From NCBI RefSeq assembly GCF_000764205.1, contig NZ_JQDZ01000103.1, forward strand, positions 44,375 to 108,374: 64,000 bases of DNA. The letters are read 5' to 3'. Under the pieces are notes generated by a model, which did not search any database, was not told where the DNA came from, and saw only the letters and a list, made by a program, of their open reading frames with translations. Below are positions 54,734 to 62,944 of the stretch, piece after piece (positions within the stretch are counted from its first letter, which is position 1; every line of letters starts with the position of its first letter). This DNA is from Thalassotalea sp. ND16A (GTDB lineage Bacteria > Pseudomonadota > Gammaproteobacteria > Enterobacterales > Alteromonadaceae). The translations under genes were made by a program, and so were the position numbers.

Positions 54734-55012
54734 CATCATTTGCTTAAGCTTCCTGCCTGAATTAGAGCTCTATTTAGTCCGTTAATCACTGCCCCCAGCG
54801 ATAATAAGTCCATCTATCCTTCTACTTCCTGCGTTCTTCCCTAAATGCCTCATCCTGATGGCATTAAGCTATATGATAAAAATCCAATTTTAAACAATAG
54901 ACAAATCCGTTGCGTATAGCGAGCTTCCCTTTAATTATCGCCGTCACTGGCAATAAACTAAAATGTTGCTTCCTTGCCGGTTCATCCTGAACCCAATGTC
55001 TCCTGACAAGAC
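54702..55012 (-). ncRNA. csrB: Candidate CsrB/CsrC-type regulatory RNA
   Basis: About 311 nt on the minus strand with 14 GGA motifs, several in loops: GTC-AGGA-GAC, GGTTC-AGGAT-GAACC, GC-AAGGA-GC and CATC-AGGATG. It begins GTCTTGTCAGGAGAC, like the start of enterobacterial CsrB, and ends in a strong terminator (54702-54733). No credible protein is encoded (a 68-codon frame overlaps but lacks a ribosome binding site). A GacA/UvrY-type box lies about 165 bp upstream. Such RNAs bind and sequester the translational regulator CsrA. The 5' end is approximate within about 10 nt. Confidence 0.75.
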
Positions 55013-55175
55013 AAATATTAACAAAATATTCACTTTTACCAAGTCGGTTTTCAGCAAAAAAATACAGCAAACTTATGCTATTTTAAAGTGATCGCTGTAC
55101 AGGCCTTTAGTTATAGGGCCTGCTGCTTTTATGTAAGCGATAGAAACAACGAATATCAGGTTTTTCTCACACCTT

Positions 55176-55193
55176 TGTAAGACATATCTCACA
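55176..55193 (-). promoter_or_regulatory. GacA/UvrY-type binding box
   Basis: TGTAAG-N6-CTCACA, one mismatch from the consensus TGTAAG-N6-CTTACA. It lies about 165 bp upstream of the CsrB-like RNA start, the distance range used by UvrY in relatives. Confidence 0.65.
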
Positions 55194-55591
55194 AAGTTTA
55201 TAGCAAAACAGCCTATCATTAAAAATTTGTGAAAATCGTCATTCGAAACGAGATTGTCTTTCACCAAAATATTCTTGAGATTTAACTTAATCTCAAAATC
55301 AATCTCCTGTATGCCTGGCTATTTATACTCCGTTAATAGTGAAGTTACCAGTTTCATTACCACGTTCAGGGTCGTGCTGAAGCATAATTACCCTAATGTT
55401 CTCTACTATCTTGCTGTATCAAACGTGTTTAATTATTTCATAATGTGAAATCGTAGAAAGCTATATTCCAACACCAGTTAATTGACACAAGAGTCAAGTT
55501 TATGCAAGTATCGAGTGAACGATTTATTAACAAAATTGTAACAACATTATTTTGACACGCCGCTAAAACAGATAAAAAATAGGAATGTATT
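55194..55591. other. Intergenic region before the NCS2 permease
   Basis: 398 bp, AT-rich. Short open frames on both strands lack ribosome binding sites and look random. It should hold the permease promoter; no riboswitch-like structure was recognised. Confidence 0.45.
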
Positions 55592-56935
55592 TTGGAAATT
55601 TTATATAAAGTTGAAGATAAGCCCCCGGTAGGTACATCGATATTGCTCGCCGCTCAGCATTTACTTGCCGCTCTGGGCGCAATAATAACTGTGCCATTAG
55701 TCGTGGGTGGCGTTTTGGGTCTGCCGGTAGAAGATATTGTTGTATTAGTTAACGCGGCGATGCTTGTTTCGGGTGTGGTGACTATGATCCAGTGTAAAGG
55801 GGTTGGTCCCGTTGGCATTCGACTGCCTTGTGTTATGGGGACCAGCTTTACCTTTGTCGGCGTTTCCATCGCTATTGGCTTTGAACACGGAGTTGCGGGA
55901 ATTTTAGGCTCTGCTTTAGTGGCATCCCTGGTGATGATTATTGGTAGCTTTTTTATGCCGATGATTCGGAAGTTTTTTCCACCGATAGTTACCGGCACGG
56001 TTGTTACTTTGATTGGTCTGTCCTTAATTCCTGTTGCAGTTGATTGGTTTGCCGGAGGTCAAGTAGGACAAGAGGGTTATGCATCACTGCCTAATTTAGC
56101 AATAGGTATGCTTGTGTTAGCAACGGTTATTGCACTCTCTATGTTCGGTAAAGGTATTTTATCGGCTGCTGCCGTTGTAATCGGTATGGCAGTGGGGTTT
56201 GTGGTCTGTGTAGCCTTAGGTTTGGTCGATTTTAAACCCGTACAAGATTCTCCATTACTTGCTTTGCCGAGCCCTTTTCATTTTGGTTTAAGTTTTCCAA
56301 TTAGTGGCATTATCGGTATGTCTATTGCCTATTTAGTGACAATAGTCGAATCTACCGGTGATTTCTTAGCGCTATCGAATGTGACAAAAACTAAATTAAC
56401 CGGAAAGAAATTATCTAGCGGCATATTATGTGATGGGTTAGGTTCAGCTTTAGCATCATTATTCTCTACGACGCCTTTCTCTTCTTTCTCACAAAATGTT
56501 GGTATTGTTGGCATGACTGGCGTAGCAAGTCGTTATGTGGTTGCCATTACTGGCGCAATGTTGGTTCTTGCCGGGTTATTTCCAATCATCGGAGCATTGG
56601 TGGTCGCGATTCCACTGCCTGTTCTTGGTGGTGCAGGCTTAGTTATGTTTGCCATGATAATCACCGCCGGGGTAAATATTTTATCTCACACTCAGCATAC
56701 CAAAAGAAACGGTATTATTATCGCGGTAAGTATTGGCGCTGGCATGGCGGTAACGGTTCGTCCTGAACTATTAAGTCACTTACCCGAGTTTCTAAAAATC
56801 ATTCTTGCCTCTGGCATTACTACCGGTTCGGTAATTGCGTTGTTTTTAAATGCGGTTCTTCCTGGTGCTGATACCATTGTAGAGACGAAAGAGCAAAGTT
56901 CTATTGAAGACGAGCCCACCAGCAACGCAGTGTAA
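55592..56935 (+). CDS. NCS2 family nucleobase (uracil/xanthine-type) permease
   Basis: A 447-residue inner-membrane symporter with about 14 hydrophobic segments. The family markers are AAQHLLAALGAIITVPLVVG with the conserved QH, VGPVGIRLPCVMGTSFTFVG, ESTGDFLALSN (TM8 Glu) and the NCS2 signature SSFSQNVGIVGMTGVASRYV. This is closest to the xanthine/uric acid permease group; exact substrate not fixed by sequence. TTG start with AGGA 7 nt upstream. Followed by a terminator. Confidence 0.93.
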   Translation: MEILYKVEDKPPVGTSILLAAQHLLAALGAIITVPLVVGGVLGLPVEDIVVLVNAAMLVSGVVTMIQCKGVGPVGIRLPCVMGTSFTFVGVSIAIGFEHGVAGILGSALVASLVMIIGSFFMPMIRKFFPPIVTGTVVTLIGLSLIPVAVDWFAGGQVGQEGYASLPNLAIGMLVLATVIALSMFGKGILSAAAVVIGMAVGFVVCVALGLVDFKPVQDSPLLALPSPFHFGLSFPISGIIGMSIAYLVTIVESTGDFLALSNVTKTKLTGKKLSSGILCDGLGSALASLFSTTPFSSFSQNVGIVGMTGVASRYVVAITGAMLVLAGLFPIIGALVVAIPLPVLGGAGLVMFAMIITAGVNILSHTQHTKRNGIIIAVSIGAGMAVTVRPELLSHLPEFLKIILASGITTGSVIALFLNAVLPGADTIVETKEQSSIEDEPTSNAV

Positions 56936-56961
56936 CCAAGATGTTAGCTTATCGATGAAAC

Positions 56962-56985
56962 AAGGGTCTGATTTATCAGACCCTT
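56962..56985. terminator. Terminator between the NCS2 permease and the NO cluster
   Basis: Perfect 11-bp arms AAGGGTCTGAT / ATCAGACCCTT with a minimal loop. It can serve both converging transcripts, although the T-tracts are short. Confidence 0.7.
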
Positions 56986-57010
56986 TACAGTTTAGTTGCC
57001 AGTGACAACG

Positions 57011-57265
57011 TTAAAACATCGTACTCAAGATAATCAACGATGGAAAAAAGAAGAAATAGGTGCGCATCATCATGCGCAAATAGCGATTCGCTTCCTTTAA
57101 TTCCATAAAGTGATCAATAACCACCAGGCCTTTATACATTACCGTTAACGCCACAAAGATAGTGATAAAAGCGGTCGAATCAAAACCCTCACCCAAGATG
57201 GTGTTACTGAACGTAATCGTGATTAATGCGGCAAAGTAATATTCAAGCTTTCCAAAACGTTTCAT
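57011..57265 (-). CDS. NorF-like / cytochrome c oxidase subunit IV family protein
   Basis: An 84-residue membrane protein with three hydrophobic segments (about 9-25, 31-47, 67-84). It matches the small COX4_pro/NorF proteins that accompany NorE-type subunit III homologues. It begins 10 bp after the NorE-like stop, preceded by GGAACAAGAG, so it is translated from the same transcript. NorF is not catalytic; it supports nitric oxide reductase function in denitrifiers. Confidence 0.75.
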   Translation of the reverse strand: MKRFGKLEYYFAALITITFSNTILGEGFDSTAFITIFVALTVMYKGLVVIDHFMELKEANRYLRMMMRTYFFFFPSLIILSTMF

Positions 57266-57275
57266 GCTCTTGTTC

Positions 57276-57902
57276 CTATCGTAAAACGTACAGTAATGGG
57301 AATATTAAAATCCACATTAAATCGATCATATGCCAATAAACGGCCAAGGCTTCAAGGCCTGAGTGCTCTTTGGCAGAATAAGCGCCACTGCGCAATCTGA
57401 AAATCACCCACAAAATGGCACAAGCGGCCCAACCTACGTGTAAAAAGTGGTTGAACGTCATGTAATAATAAACGGTAAAAAACTCATTGGTTTTGGTACT
57501 GAAGCCTTGCAAATCGTTCCAATAAAACTCATAGCTTTTAAAGGATAAATACATACAGGCACAGATAAAGGTATACCAAAGGTAGCGTTCACATTTTTTA
57601 TAGTCGTCGCGGCGCACGTTGCTCATGGCTTTCGCCATAAAAAAACTACTGGCCAACAAAATAACGGTGTTACTAACCCCGATGGTCGTGTTTAAGCTCA
57701 GCGGTCCCGAAGCAAAGACCTCAGGGTAGTTAAATTTTGCAATAAAATAGGCGGTAAAAAAAATACCAAACTCGGTTAATTCTGACAGGATACCCACCCA
57801 AATAGGAATGTTGCCAGGTACCCGGCCCGCATTTTGTTGACTCCAACTGCGGGGAAATATCGCCAGGGTGTTGCTTGATTCGATAGAACTCATATTCAGC
57901 AC
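57276..57902 (-). CDS. NorE-like heme-copper oxidase subunit III family protein
   Basis: A 208-residue protein with five hydrophobic segments. GNIPIWVGILSELTEFGIFFTAYFIAK, the Glu-containing first helix typical of subunit III, MTFNHFLHVGWAACAILWVI with HFLHV, and the C-terminal ALAVYWHMIDLMWILIFPLLYVL are family features. NorE-like proteins assist nitric oxide reductase. GTG 57902 has AAGG nearby; ATG 57893 is an alternative start (205 residues). Located downstream of nnrS; no NorB/NorC is in the window. Confidence 0.85.
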   Translation of the reverse strand: MLNMSSIESSNTLAIFPRSWSQQNAGRVPGNIPIWVGILSELTEFGIFFTAYFIAKFNYPEVFASGPLSLNTTIGVSNTVILLASSFFMAKAMSNVRRDDYKKCERYLWYTFICACMYLSFKSYEFYWNDLQGFSTKTNEFFTVYYYMTFNHFLHVGWAACAILWVIFRLRSGAYSAKEHSGLEALAVYWHMIDLMWILIFPLLYVLR

Positions 57903-57991
57903 TAAACCTTATGTGATACAACTTCGATTAAACATCGGCTCATTTTTAATCAACTTGGTATAAAAAAACAACGCAACAGCAAGCTAACTAA

Positions 57992-59191
57992 TTAGCCGGC
58001 CTTGGGTTGCGTGAGTATTGGTAAATAAATAACCACGAAACTGCCATAAGCAATAGTCCACAACACAACAGCAGCGTTAATTACCTGACTATAATCGGCA
58101 ACAACATAGTTGCCAAACACTCGGACAACGGCGGCCAAGATTATCGCCACAAAAGCAAAGGTCATGACTTTACTGGCCACTATCGCCCTGCCGCTATGGC
58201 CTAATGAGACACGTGATACCATGGATAAAATCATCGTCGCCATGGCGCCTACCGTCAATAAGTGAATGGCCTGTGATTGACTTACCCAGGTGGTTATCTC
58301 AGCCAGAGCGAATAAAAACAACCCCAGGGCGATGCACCAATAACTCAAATGTAATGACCAAACCAATGGGGTTTTTAACGTAACCCATATGCGCCAGCGC
58401 AGTGCTCTAGCAGCATGTGCTATTGCGGCAACAAAAAAGATAACCGCACTAAGCATTGCCGGTAATTCAATAATGTTGAAGCTACTGATTAACGCCAGCA
58501 GAGTGGAAATGATGACCAGCTTTTCCAACCAGGCAATGGCATTAACCCGCCGGGTTTGAGTGCCATTGGCGGTAAACATCGGAAACACTCTGCCGCCCAT
58601 AAGGGTCATGATCAAAGTGATAAGCAGAACCATAGTGATACTGGCAGTACTCATAAATTGCATTGATTGCGAAATTATGGAGTAATGCATACTAATGTTT
58701 ATTAACGTCATGATCAGCAATATCGGAATAAACATTAAGTTGCGCCAAAGTTTCACTTTGATAATAGGATAAGCAAGTGCCACGGCAGCGAGTGGCAAAA
58801 ACATGATGTCGGCCACAGTAATTAACCATTGCGGCATAATATCAGGCAAGAGAAAGGCCACCCTGGCAAACAACCAGAGGGCAAATAAGGCAAACAAAGC
58901 ACGGCCGTTTAAACTGCGCACGCCAGTCCAGTTTTGCACTGCGGTTAATAAAAAGCCGACGATAATTGCGCTGACAAAACCAAATAACATTTCATGCTTA
59001 TGCCACCATAGCGCGCCACCATAGACATTGATTGCAACGCTACCATTTAACAGTGCGCTCCAAATTATCAAACTAATAATGCTAAAAAATGAAGCGCATA
59101 AAAAGAATGGGCGAAACGCGAGTTCGAAAAATGCCATCGGTTTGTCGGCTTTTTCAGCGTCTGAGTTGTTAGCATTTGCTATGTTTATCAT
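57992..59191 (-). CDS. nnrS: NnrS family heme-copper membrane protein
   Basis: A 399-residue protein with 12 hydrophobic segments. FELAFRPFFLCASFF at the N-terminus, LWWHKHEMLFGFVSAIIVGFLLTAVQNWTG with the conserved His residues, and LTVGAMATMILSMVSRVSLGHSGR are diagnostic of NnrS. NnrS relieves nitrosative stress by limiting iron-nitrosyl damage. It starts 28 bp downstream of the NsrR gene on the same strand (AGGA upstream), so it is part of the NsrR operon. Confidence 0.93.
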   Translation of the reverse strand: MINIANANNSDAEKADKPMAFFELAFRPFFLCASFFSIISLIIWSALLNGSVAINVYGGALWWHKHEMLFGFVSAIIVGFLLTAVQNWTGVRSLNGRALFALFALWLFARVAFLLPDIMPQWLITVADIMFLPLAAVALAYPIIKVKLWRNLMFIPILLIMTLINISMHYSIISQSMQFMSTASITMVLLITLIMTLMGGRVFPMFTANGTQTRRVNAIAWLEKLVIISTLLALISSFNIIELPAMLSAVIFFVAAIAHAARALRWRIWVTLKTPLVWSLHLSYWCIALGLFLFALAEITTWVSQSQAIHLLTVGAMATMILSMVSRVSLGHSGRAIVASKVMTFAFVAIILAAVVRVFGNYVVADYSQVINAAVVLWTIAYGSFVVIYLPILTQPKAG

Positions 59192-59219
59192 GTTGATAGT
59201 CCTGTTAAAGGAGAGTTAT

Positions 59220-59663
59220 TTAGGCAACATTGATTGCCAGTATGTCGCCTATTTCTGTTTTCTGGTCCGAGTCAATGAGATCGGCGAGAGTGTATCGGTC
59301 TAAGGTTTGATAAAAGCTTTGTTGAGCTTGGGCAAACACTTGTTTTAGCTGGCAACTGGCGGTAATTACACACTGATTGTTATCGCCAAAACATTCCACC
59401 AGCTTATTAGAATCTTCTAACTCGCGAACCAAAGTGCCAATGTTTATTTGCGCAGCTAAACGGTTAAGTTTAATGCCACCATTTTTACCACGAGTCGCTA
59501 ATAAGTAGCCTTTGATATTGAGTTGCTGAACAATTTTCATCAGGTGGTTTTTCGAGATATTGTAACTTTTAGCGATGTCATTGATGGTCGCTAACTGCGA
59601 CGAATTTATGGCTAAATAAATTAACACCCGCAACGAATAATCTGTGTATCGAGTAATATGCAT
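59220..59663 (-). CDS. nsrR: NsrR, Rrf2-family nitric oxide-sensing repressor
   Basis: A 147-residue winged-helix repressor. MHITRYTDYSLRVLIYLA and the HTH ATINDIAKSYNISKNHLMKIVQQL match NsrR. Three Cys residues (ECFGDNNQCVITASC, spacing C-x6-C-x5-C) would hold an Fe-S cluster that reacts with NO; E. coli NsrR has C-x4-C-x5-C, so the first gap is longer. It sits first in an operon with nnrS, and has an NsrR-type box about 27 bp upstream, giving autoregulation. Confidence 0.93.
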   Translation of the reverse strand: MHITRYTDYSLRVLIYLAINSSQLATINDIAKSYNISKNHLMKIVQQLNIKGYLLATRGKNGGIKLNRLAAQINIGTLVRELEDSNKLVECFGDNNQCVITASCQLKQVFAQAQQSFYQTLDRYTLADLIDSDQKTEIGDILAINVA

Positions 59664-59689
59664 TTACTGTATTCATCATTAACAACCAA

Positions 59690-59712
59690 AAGATGCATGT
59701 ATTTTACATCTT
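59690..59712 (-). promoter_or_regulatory. NsrR binding site
   Basis: AAGATG-N11-CATCTT, 23 bp, matching the 11-1-11 inverted-repeat NsrR consensus (AAGATGCATGT / AAGATGTAAAA arms). It lies immediately upstream of nsrR. Confidence 0.82.
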
Positions 59713-59755
59713 TAAAGTGAAAATACAAATTTTTATCAAAACAGATAAAACAAAG

Positions 59756-59769
59756 TTAATTTAGATCAA
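59756..59769 (-). promoter_or_regulatory. Candidate FNR-type box
   Basis: TTAAT-TTAG-ATCAA, one mismatch from TTGAT-N4-ATCAA. About 93 bp upstream of the nsrR start; a plausible site for oxygen control. Confidence 0.4.
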
Positions 59770-59808
59770 GAAATTTAGTGGATAAGATGTGATTTGTAGT
59801 GCATCGGC

Positions 59809-60033
59809 TTAATGGTGCTTTTTGCCGGTTAAAAAATCGAACAGCATGACCCAGTCGCCAATAACAGCTAAGATCCACAATAACAGGTATTGTTGGCTAT
59901 AAGTGGCGTACGCCAACATCATTAACACCAAAACACTGCCAAGATAATGCAATGCTCGACAAACAGCATTTCGATGTTGGCTTAAATAAAAAGGGTAAAA
60001 TTGTTTAAAGCTTTGATATTGTTTATCGCTCAT
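59809..60033 (-). CDS. Mpo1-like (DUF962) protein with an internal deletion
   Basis: A 74-residue protein. The start SFKQFYPFYLSQHRNAVCRALHYLGSVLVLM and the end IGDWVMLFDFLTGKKHH match the two ends of DUF962/Mpo1-like proteins, which are normally about 100 residues. The middle segment with the conserved GHFFFEKNRPATF-type stretch is missing, joining VIG directly to DWVM in frame. That segment carries the residues thought to be catalytic in Mpo1 dioxygenases, so activity is probably lost. Hydrophobic segment near residues 31-53. Confidence 0.7.
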   Translation of the reverse strand: MSDKQYQSFKQFYPFYLSQHRNAVCRALHYLGSVLVLMMLAYATYSQQYLLLWILAVIGDWVMLFDFLTGKKHH

Positions 60034-60132
60034 AACTTTACCTTGAATGAATGCTCAAGACTTTCAATTAAGTTTATCCGTTACTTTTGTCGGTTATTGG
60101 ACACGCCTAATTATCACGGCTAATTCTCACGG

Positions 60133-60771
60133 CTAATTCTCACGATAGTGCACCATTAACGGCCCGGTTACATTACCAACGGAAATTTCGGTTAATACCT
60201 CATAGTCACATTCTTTGAAGAATTCTTTGTATTTGTCAGAGGTCACATAAATTGCCAAGCCTTCACTTTCAGGTTCATCGTCTAGCACGGTATTTACCGC
60301 AGCCAACAAGTAATGGCCAAAGCCATGGTGTTGATGTAAAGGATGAATGGCTATAAACGATAAGATATGAAAACGTTGCATCGGCACCGCAGCAATGATC
60401 TGTTCTTCTTTTAGGATCATTTGTTTGGTACTTACAAAGCCAGCACTTAACATCATTTTTAAGCGCCAGTGCCAAAACCTGTCGGAGCCAAAGCCCGATG
60501 CGGGCATGTGCAAACAAGCAACACCGACTAAGGCTTCGCCCAGGTAAATTCCTAGTATAGGCTGTTTAGCCTGCCAAAATGCGGCGAGCTCTTCACGAAT
60601 AGAGGCTCTGAGTTTTTGTTCATAATCACCAGTGCCAGTATTAAATATATCGATAAATACCGGGTCATCATGATACGCCTGATAAATAAGTGAAGCCGCA
60701 AGCTTCAACTCTGGTGCAGTTAAATACGCTGCCCTGATGTCGACATCAGCAGCAATTTTTACATCATTCAT
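60133..60771 (-). CDS. GNAT family N-acetyltransferase
   Basis: A 212-residue protein. ATG 60771 (MNDVKIAADVDIRAAYL) is chosen over an earlier in-frame codon. The acetyl-CoA site is FHILSFIAIHPLHQHHGFGHYLLAAVNTVL (a Q/H-x-x-G-x-G/H variant), followed by EGLAIYVTSDKYKEFFKECDYEVL, typical of GNAT C-termini. The acceptor is unknown. No operon partner; the neighbours have separate promoters. Confidence 0.83.
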   Translation of the reverse strand: MNDVKIAADVDIRAAYLTAPELKLAASLIYQAYHDDPVFIDIFNTGTGDYEQKLRASIREELAAFWQAKQPILGIYLGEALVGVACLHMPASGFGSDRFWHWRLKMMLSAGFVSTKQMILKEEQIIAAVPMQRFHILSFIAIHPLHQHHGFGHYLLAAVNTVLDDEPESEGLAIYVTSDKYKEFFKECDYEVLTEISVGNVTGPLMVHYREN

Positions 60772-61083
60772 AACTCGCCCTTTATAACTTTTATTGCAAT
60801 TTTCAACTGTTCGCAGCACTACTATTTTAGTAATTTATTATTGTTATGATTGCAATTAGCCCGTTTTATTATTTTTTTAGGTACTGTTTTTAGGCACTGA
60901 TTGCTACGCTGGAAAACCACAATAGCAATTAAATTGATTTTAAGTCAAACAATGTTGCTCATTTTTTATGCTGCTAGCGCAATTGCCTCAATTTACTGAG
61001 TTTGAGTAATTTAATTCCATAGCTAGGCAATTTTCAGATCACAACTATACTAAAATTAGATCAGACACATTAAGAGGTTTACC

Positions 61084-61314
61084 GTGGATTTATCAGCACA
61101 CAATTTGGCCGGGTTATTTGCTCAACTTGGCCTGGATAATAATAAACACACCATTGAAATGTTTATCACAGAGCATAAAGGCTTATCAGACTGTACCAAA
61201 TTGGCCGATGCCAGTTTTTGGAACCAATCGCAGGCTAATTTTTTAACCGAGGCAATTACTCAAGATTCAGATTGGAGTGAAGTAGTCGATGTATTGGACA
61301 GTATGTTGCGGTAG
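61084..61314 (+). CDS. DUF2789 domain-containing protein
   Basis: A 76-residue acidic protein beginning MDLSAHNLAGLFAQLGLDN and containing FITEHKGLSDCTKLADASFWNQSQANFL, the DUF2789 pattern known from marine gammaproteobacteria. Function unknown. GTG start with AAGAGG 7 nt upstream. Converges on the DUF3192 gene; a hairpin at 61337-61366 separates them. Confidence 0.85.
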   Translation: MDLSAHNLAGLFAQLGLDNNKHTIEMFITEHKGLSDCTKLADASFWNQSQANFLTEAITQDSDWSEVVDVLDSMLR

Positions 61315-61336
61315 CAGTGTTGGCTGTTTAAAAAAT

Positions 61337-61366
61337 TAATGCTGGTTCAGGGAGAAACCAGCATTA
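61337..61366. terminator. Terminator between the DUF2789 and DUF3192 genes
   Basis: Arms TAATGCTGGTT and AACCAGCATTA with an 8-nt loop. The A-run at 61331-61335 gives a T-run on the minus strand, so it mainly serves the DUF3192 gene. Confidence 0.75.
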
Positions 61367-61401
61367 GATAAAATTATAAGTTTGACATTATAGCAAGTTG
61401 A

Positions 61402-61773
61402 TTAAAGCTGTTTGTATGCGCTTTCGCCCCAGCTTACTAACTTGCTGTCTTTAAATACTAAAGGCGTACATTCGTCTTTGGTCGTCATGCCATCACCGTG
61501 TTTACGATTGGTGCGGTAATACAACACTTGAATGGTTTCACCGCCTTTTTCATAACTTTCGTTAAAATCTGGCACTCCAAAATGATCTTGCGCGTCGTTA
61601 AAAGACATACCAGTTACCAGACGCGCCATTTTTTTACGGTTTTCATATTCTCTGTCTTCATGATCGCTAACATAGCGGTCAAAATCACCATCGCCATCAG
61701 CAACCACAATACAGCCAGTTAACCCTAAAGTTAATGGTGCGATAAGCATTAAAGCAGCTAAAGATTTTTTCAT
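61402..61773 (-). CDS. DUF3192 lipoprotein
   Basis: A 123-residue lipoprotein. ATG 61773 (MKKSLAALMLIAPLTLGLTGC) gives a clean lipobox LTGC and has AGAGAG about 8 nt upstream; the longer frame start is not needed. The mature part has a DGDGDFDRYVSDHEDREYENR acidic/basic stretch and the DUF3192 core MSFNDAQDHFGVPDFNESY and ...TPLVF-KLVSWGE. Related to SmpA/OmlA-like folds by pattern. Function unknown. Confidence 0.82.
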   Translation of the reverse strand: MKKSLAALMLIAPLTLGLTGCIVVADGDGDFDRYVSDHEDREYENRKKMARLVTGMSFNDAQDHFGVPDFNESYEKGGETIQVLYYRTNRKHGDGMTTKDECTPLVFKDSKLVSWGESAYKQL

Positions 61774-61980
61774 TATTTTTTCTCTCTTATGAATGTTCAA
61801 AATATTGATTGAATGAGTATTATTCGTTAAGTTTGTAACCTGCCATTAACAAAGCAATCGGCGGGCCAATTTTGTAACTAGCTGTATTTATTAGGTTTTA
61901 TTATTTTCTCATGTTTTTACTGATGACATGATTAGTTATTTTCGCTATTATTTATGCAATTTAACAACTATTGACTAAAA

Positions 61981-62286
61981 ATGAATCAGAATCACGAAAT
62001 TTACCAAATAGCCGCCGCACTGGCAGCAGAGCACAAAACCCCATCGGTTGCGTTAATAAAGGCAAGGTTGAGCCAGTCTCTGCCATTGGCGCAAATTATT
62101 AAAGGCTTACAAATCTGGCAAAGCAATCCCGCTATCGCCGATACCAGCACCGCACCGGACATCAAACCAAAGACGGATAAAACCACAGGTGATGTACTAA
62201 CGAAAGCCGAAGTTGAGCAATTAATTTCTCAGGCTATCGCACCATTAGTTGCAGAAATTCACTTATTGAAAGCCCGTTTAAAGTAG
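61981..62286 (+). CDS. Small protein of unknown function with N-terminal HTH-like segment
   Basis: A 101-residue protein. The first 45 residues (IYQIAAALAAEHKTPSVALIKARLSQSLPLAQIIKGLQIW) look like a helix-turn-helix of the KfrA N-terminal kind: a 'KTPSVALIKARL' turn between helices. A Thr/Asp/Lys linker and a C-terminal Leu/Ala helix (VEQLISQAIAPLVAEIHLLKARLK), likely a coiled coil, follow. Ends convergent with syd 25 bp away. Confidence 0.6.
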   Translation: MNQNHEIYQIAAALAAEHKTPSVALIKARLSQSLPLAQIIKGLQIWQSNPAIADTSTAPDIKPKTDKTTGDVLTKAEVEQLISQAIAPLVAEIHLLKARLK

Positions 62287-62310
62287 TCTTGTAAGCAACT
62301 TACAGTAAAT

Positions 62311-62865
62311 TTAAAACTCAAGGCTTTCGATAAATTCGATCAAATTGTTGGCAATAAACTTACTTGGCTCACAGCCCACCGGTTCAACCCAGACTTCACC
62401 GCTGTCATTCTTGACAACCAAATTGATGTCTTCTTCATCGGTTACCGCAAAAAATATCGTCTCTTTTTGCTTGAGTTTTTGTTTCATCAGCAAATGGCCG
62501 ATAATGTTTTGTTGCAACCGCTCATAATCGGCTTTGTTCCAGGCAAACAGCAATTCTAAATTGCCCTCGCTGCACGTTGCCGGAATGGCTTCCGAATAGA
62601 TGTGACTGAAATATTGATGCACGTCTGGGTGAATTGTTAATGACAATGCTTGCTCAACGTTTTTAAAATCAAAGGTCTCATCCATTTTCACCGGCTGCCA
62701 ACTGATAAAGCCATCGCCATCAATAGCACCGGTTTCGCATGGCGACGGCCAGTCATCATCATGTTCAACGCTAGGTAATTTTCCCGTTTGCTGTAGCTGT
62801 TGGGCAATAAATTTGTCACTAAACTGGCGAATTATTTCGCCAAGACTTTGTTCTTTATTCTTCAT
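62311..62865 (-). CDS. syd: SecY-interacting protein Syd
   Basis: A 184-residue peripheral membrane protein that binds SecY and is thought to check the translocon. WPSPCETG, ISWQPVKMDETFDFKNVEQALSLTIHPDVHQYFSHIYS and the C-terminal WVEPVGCEPSKFIANNLIEFIESL are the family landmarks. Divergent from queF, 79 bp apart, as in other Alteromonadales. Confidence 0.94.
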   Translation of the reverse strand: MKNKEQSLGEIIRQFSDKFIAQQLQQTGKLPSVEHDDDWPSPCETGAIDGDGFISWQPVKMDETFDFKNVEQALSLTIHPDVHQYFSHIYSEAIPATCSEGNLELLFAWNKADYERLQQNIIGHLLMKQKLKQKETIFFAVTDEEDINLVVKNDSGEVWVEPVGCEPSKFIANNLIEFIESLEF

Positions 62866-62944
62866 CGGGTAAAATACGCCTATATTTTTTTAAGTATGCT
62901 AATTAGTATACCAATCGTTTAAATCAAAGTAAGCAAAACCTTAT

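Noticed and set aside
54864..55070. 68-codon minus-strand frame
   Set aside because: It lies inside the GGA-rich RNA and promoter area, has no ribosome binding site, and the composition fits a structured RNA rather than a protein.
55254..55448. 64-codon plus-strand frame before the NCS2 permease
   Set aside because: No ribosome binding site and no family resemblance; AT-rich intergenic DNA.
62292..62306. TGTAAG-CAA-CTTACA dyad near the syd stop
   Set aside because: The half-sites match the GacA box but the spacer is 3 instead of 6 and it lies between convergent gene ends; likely chance.
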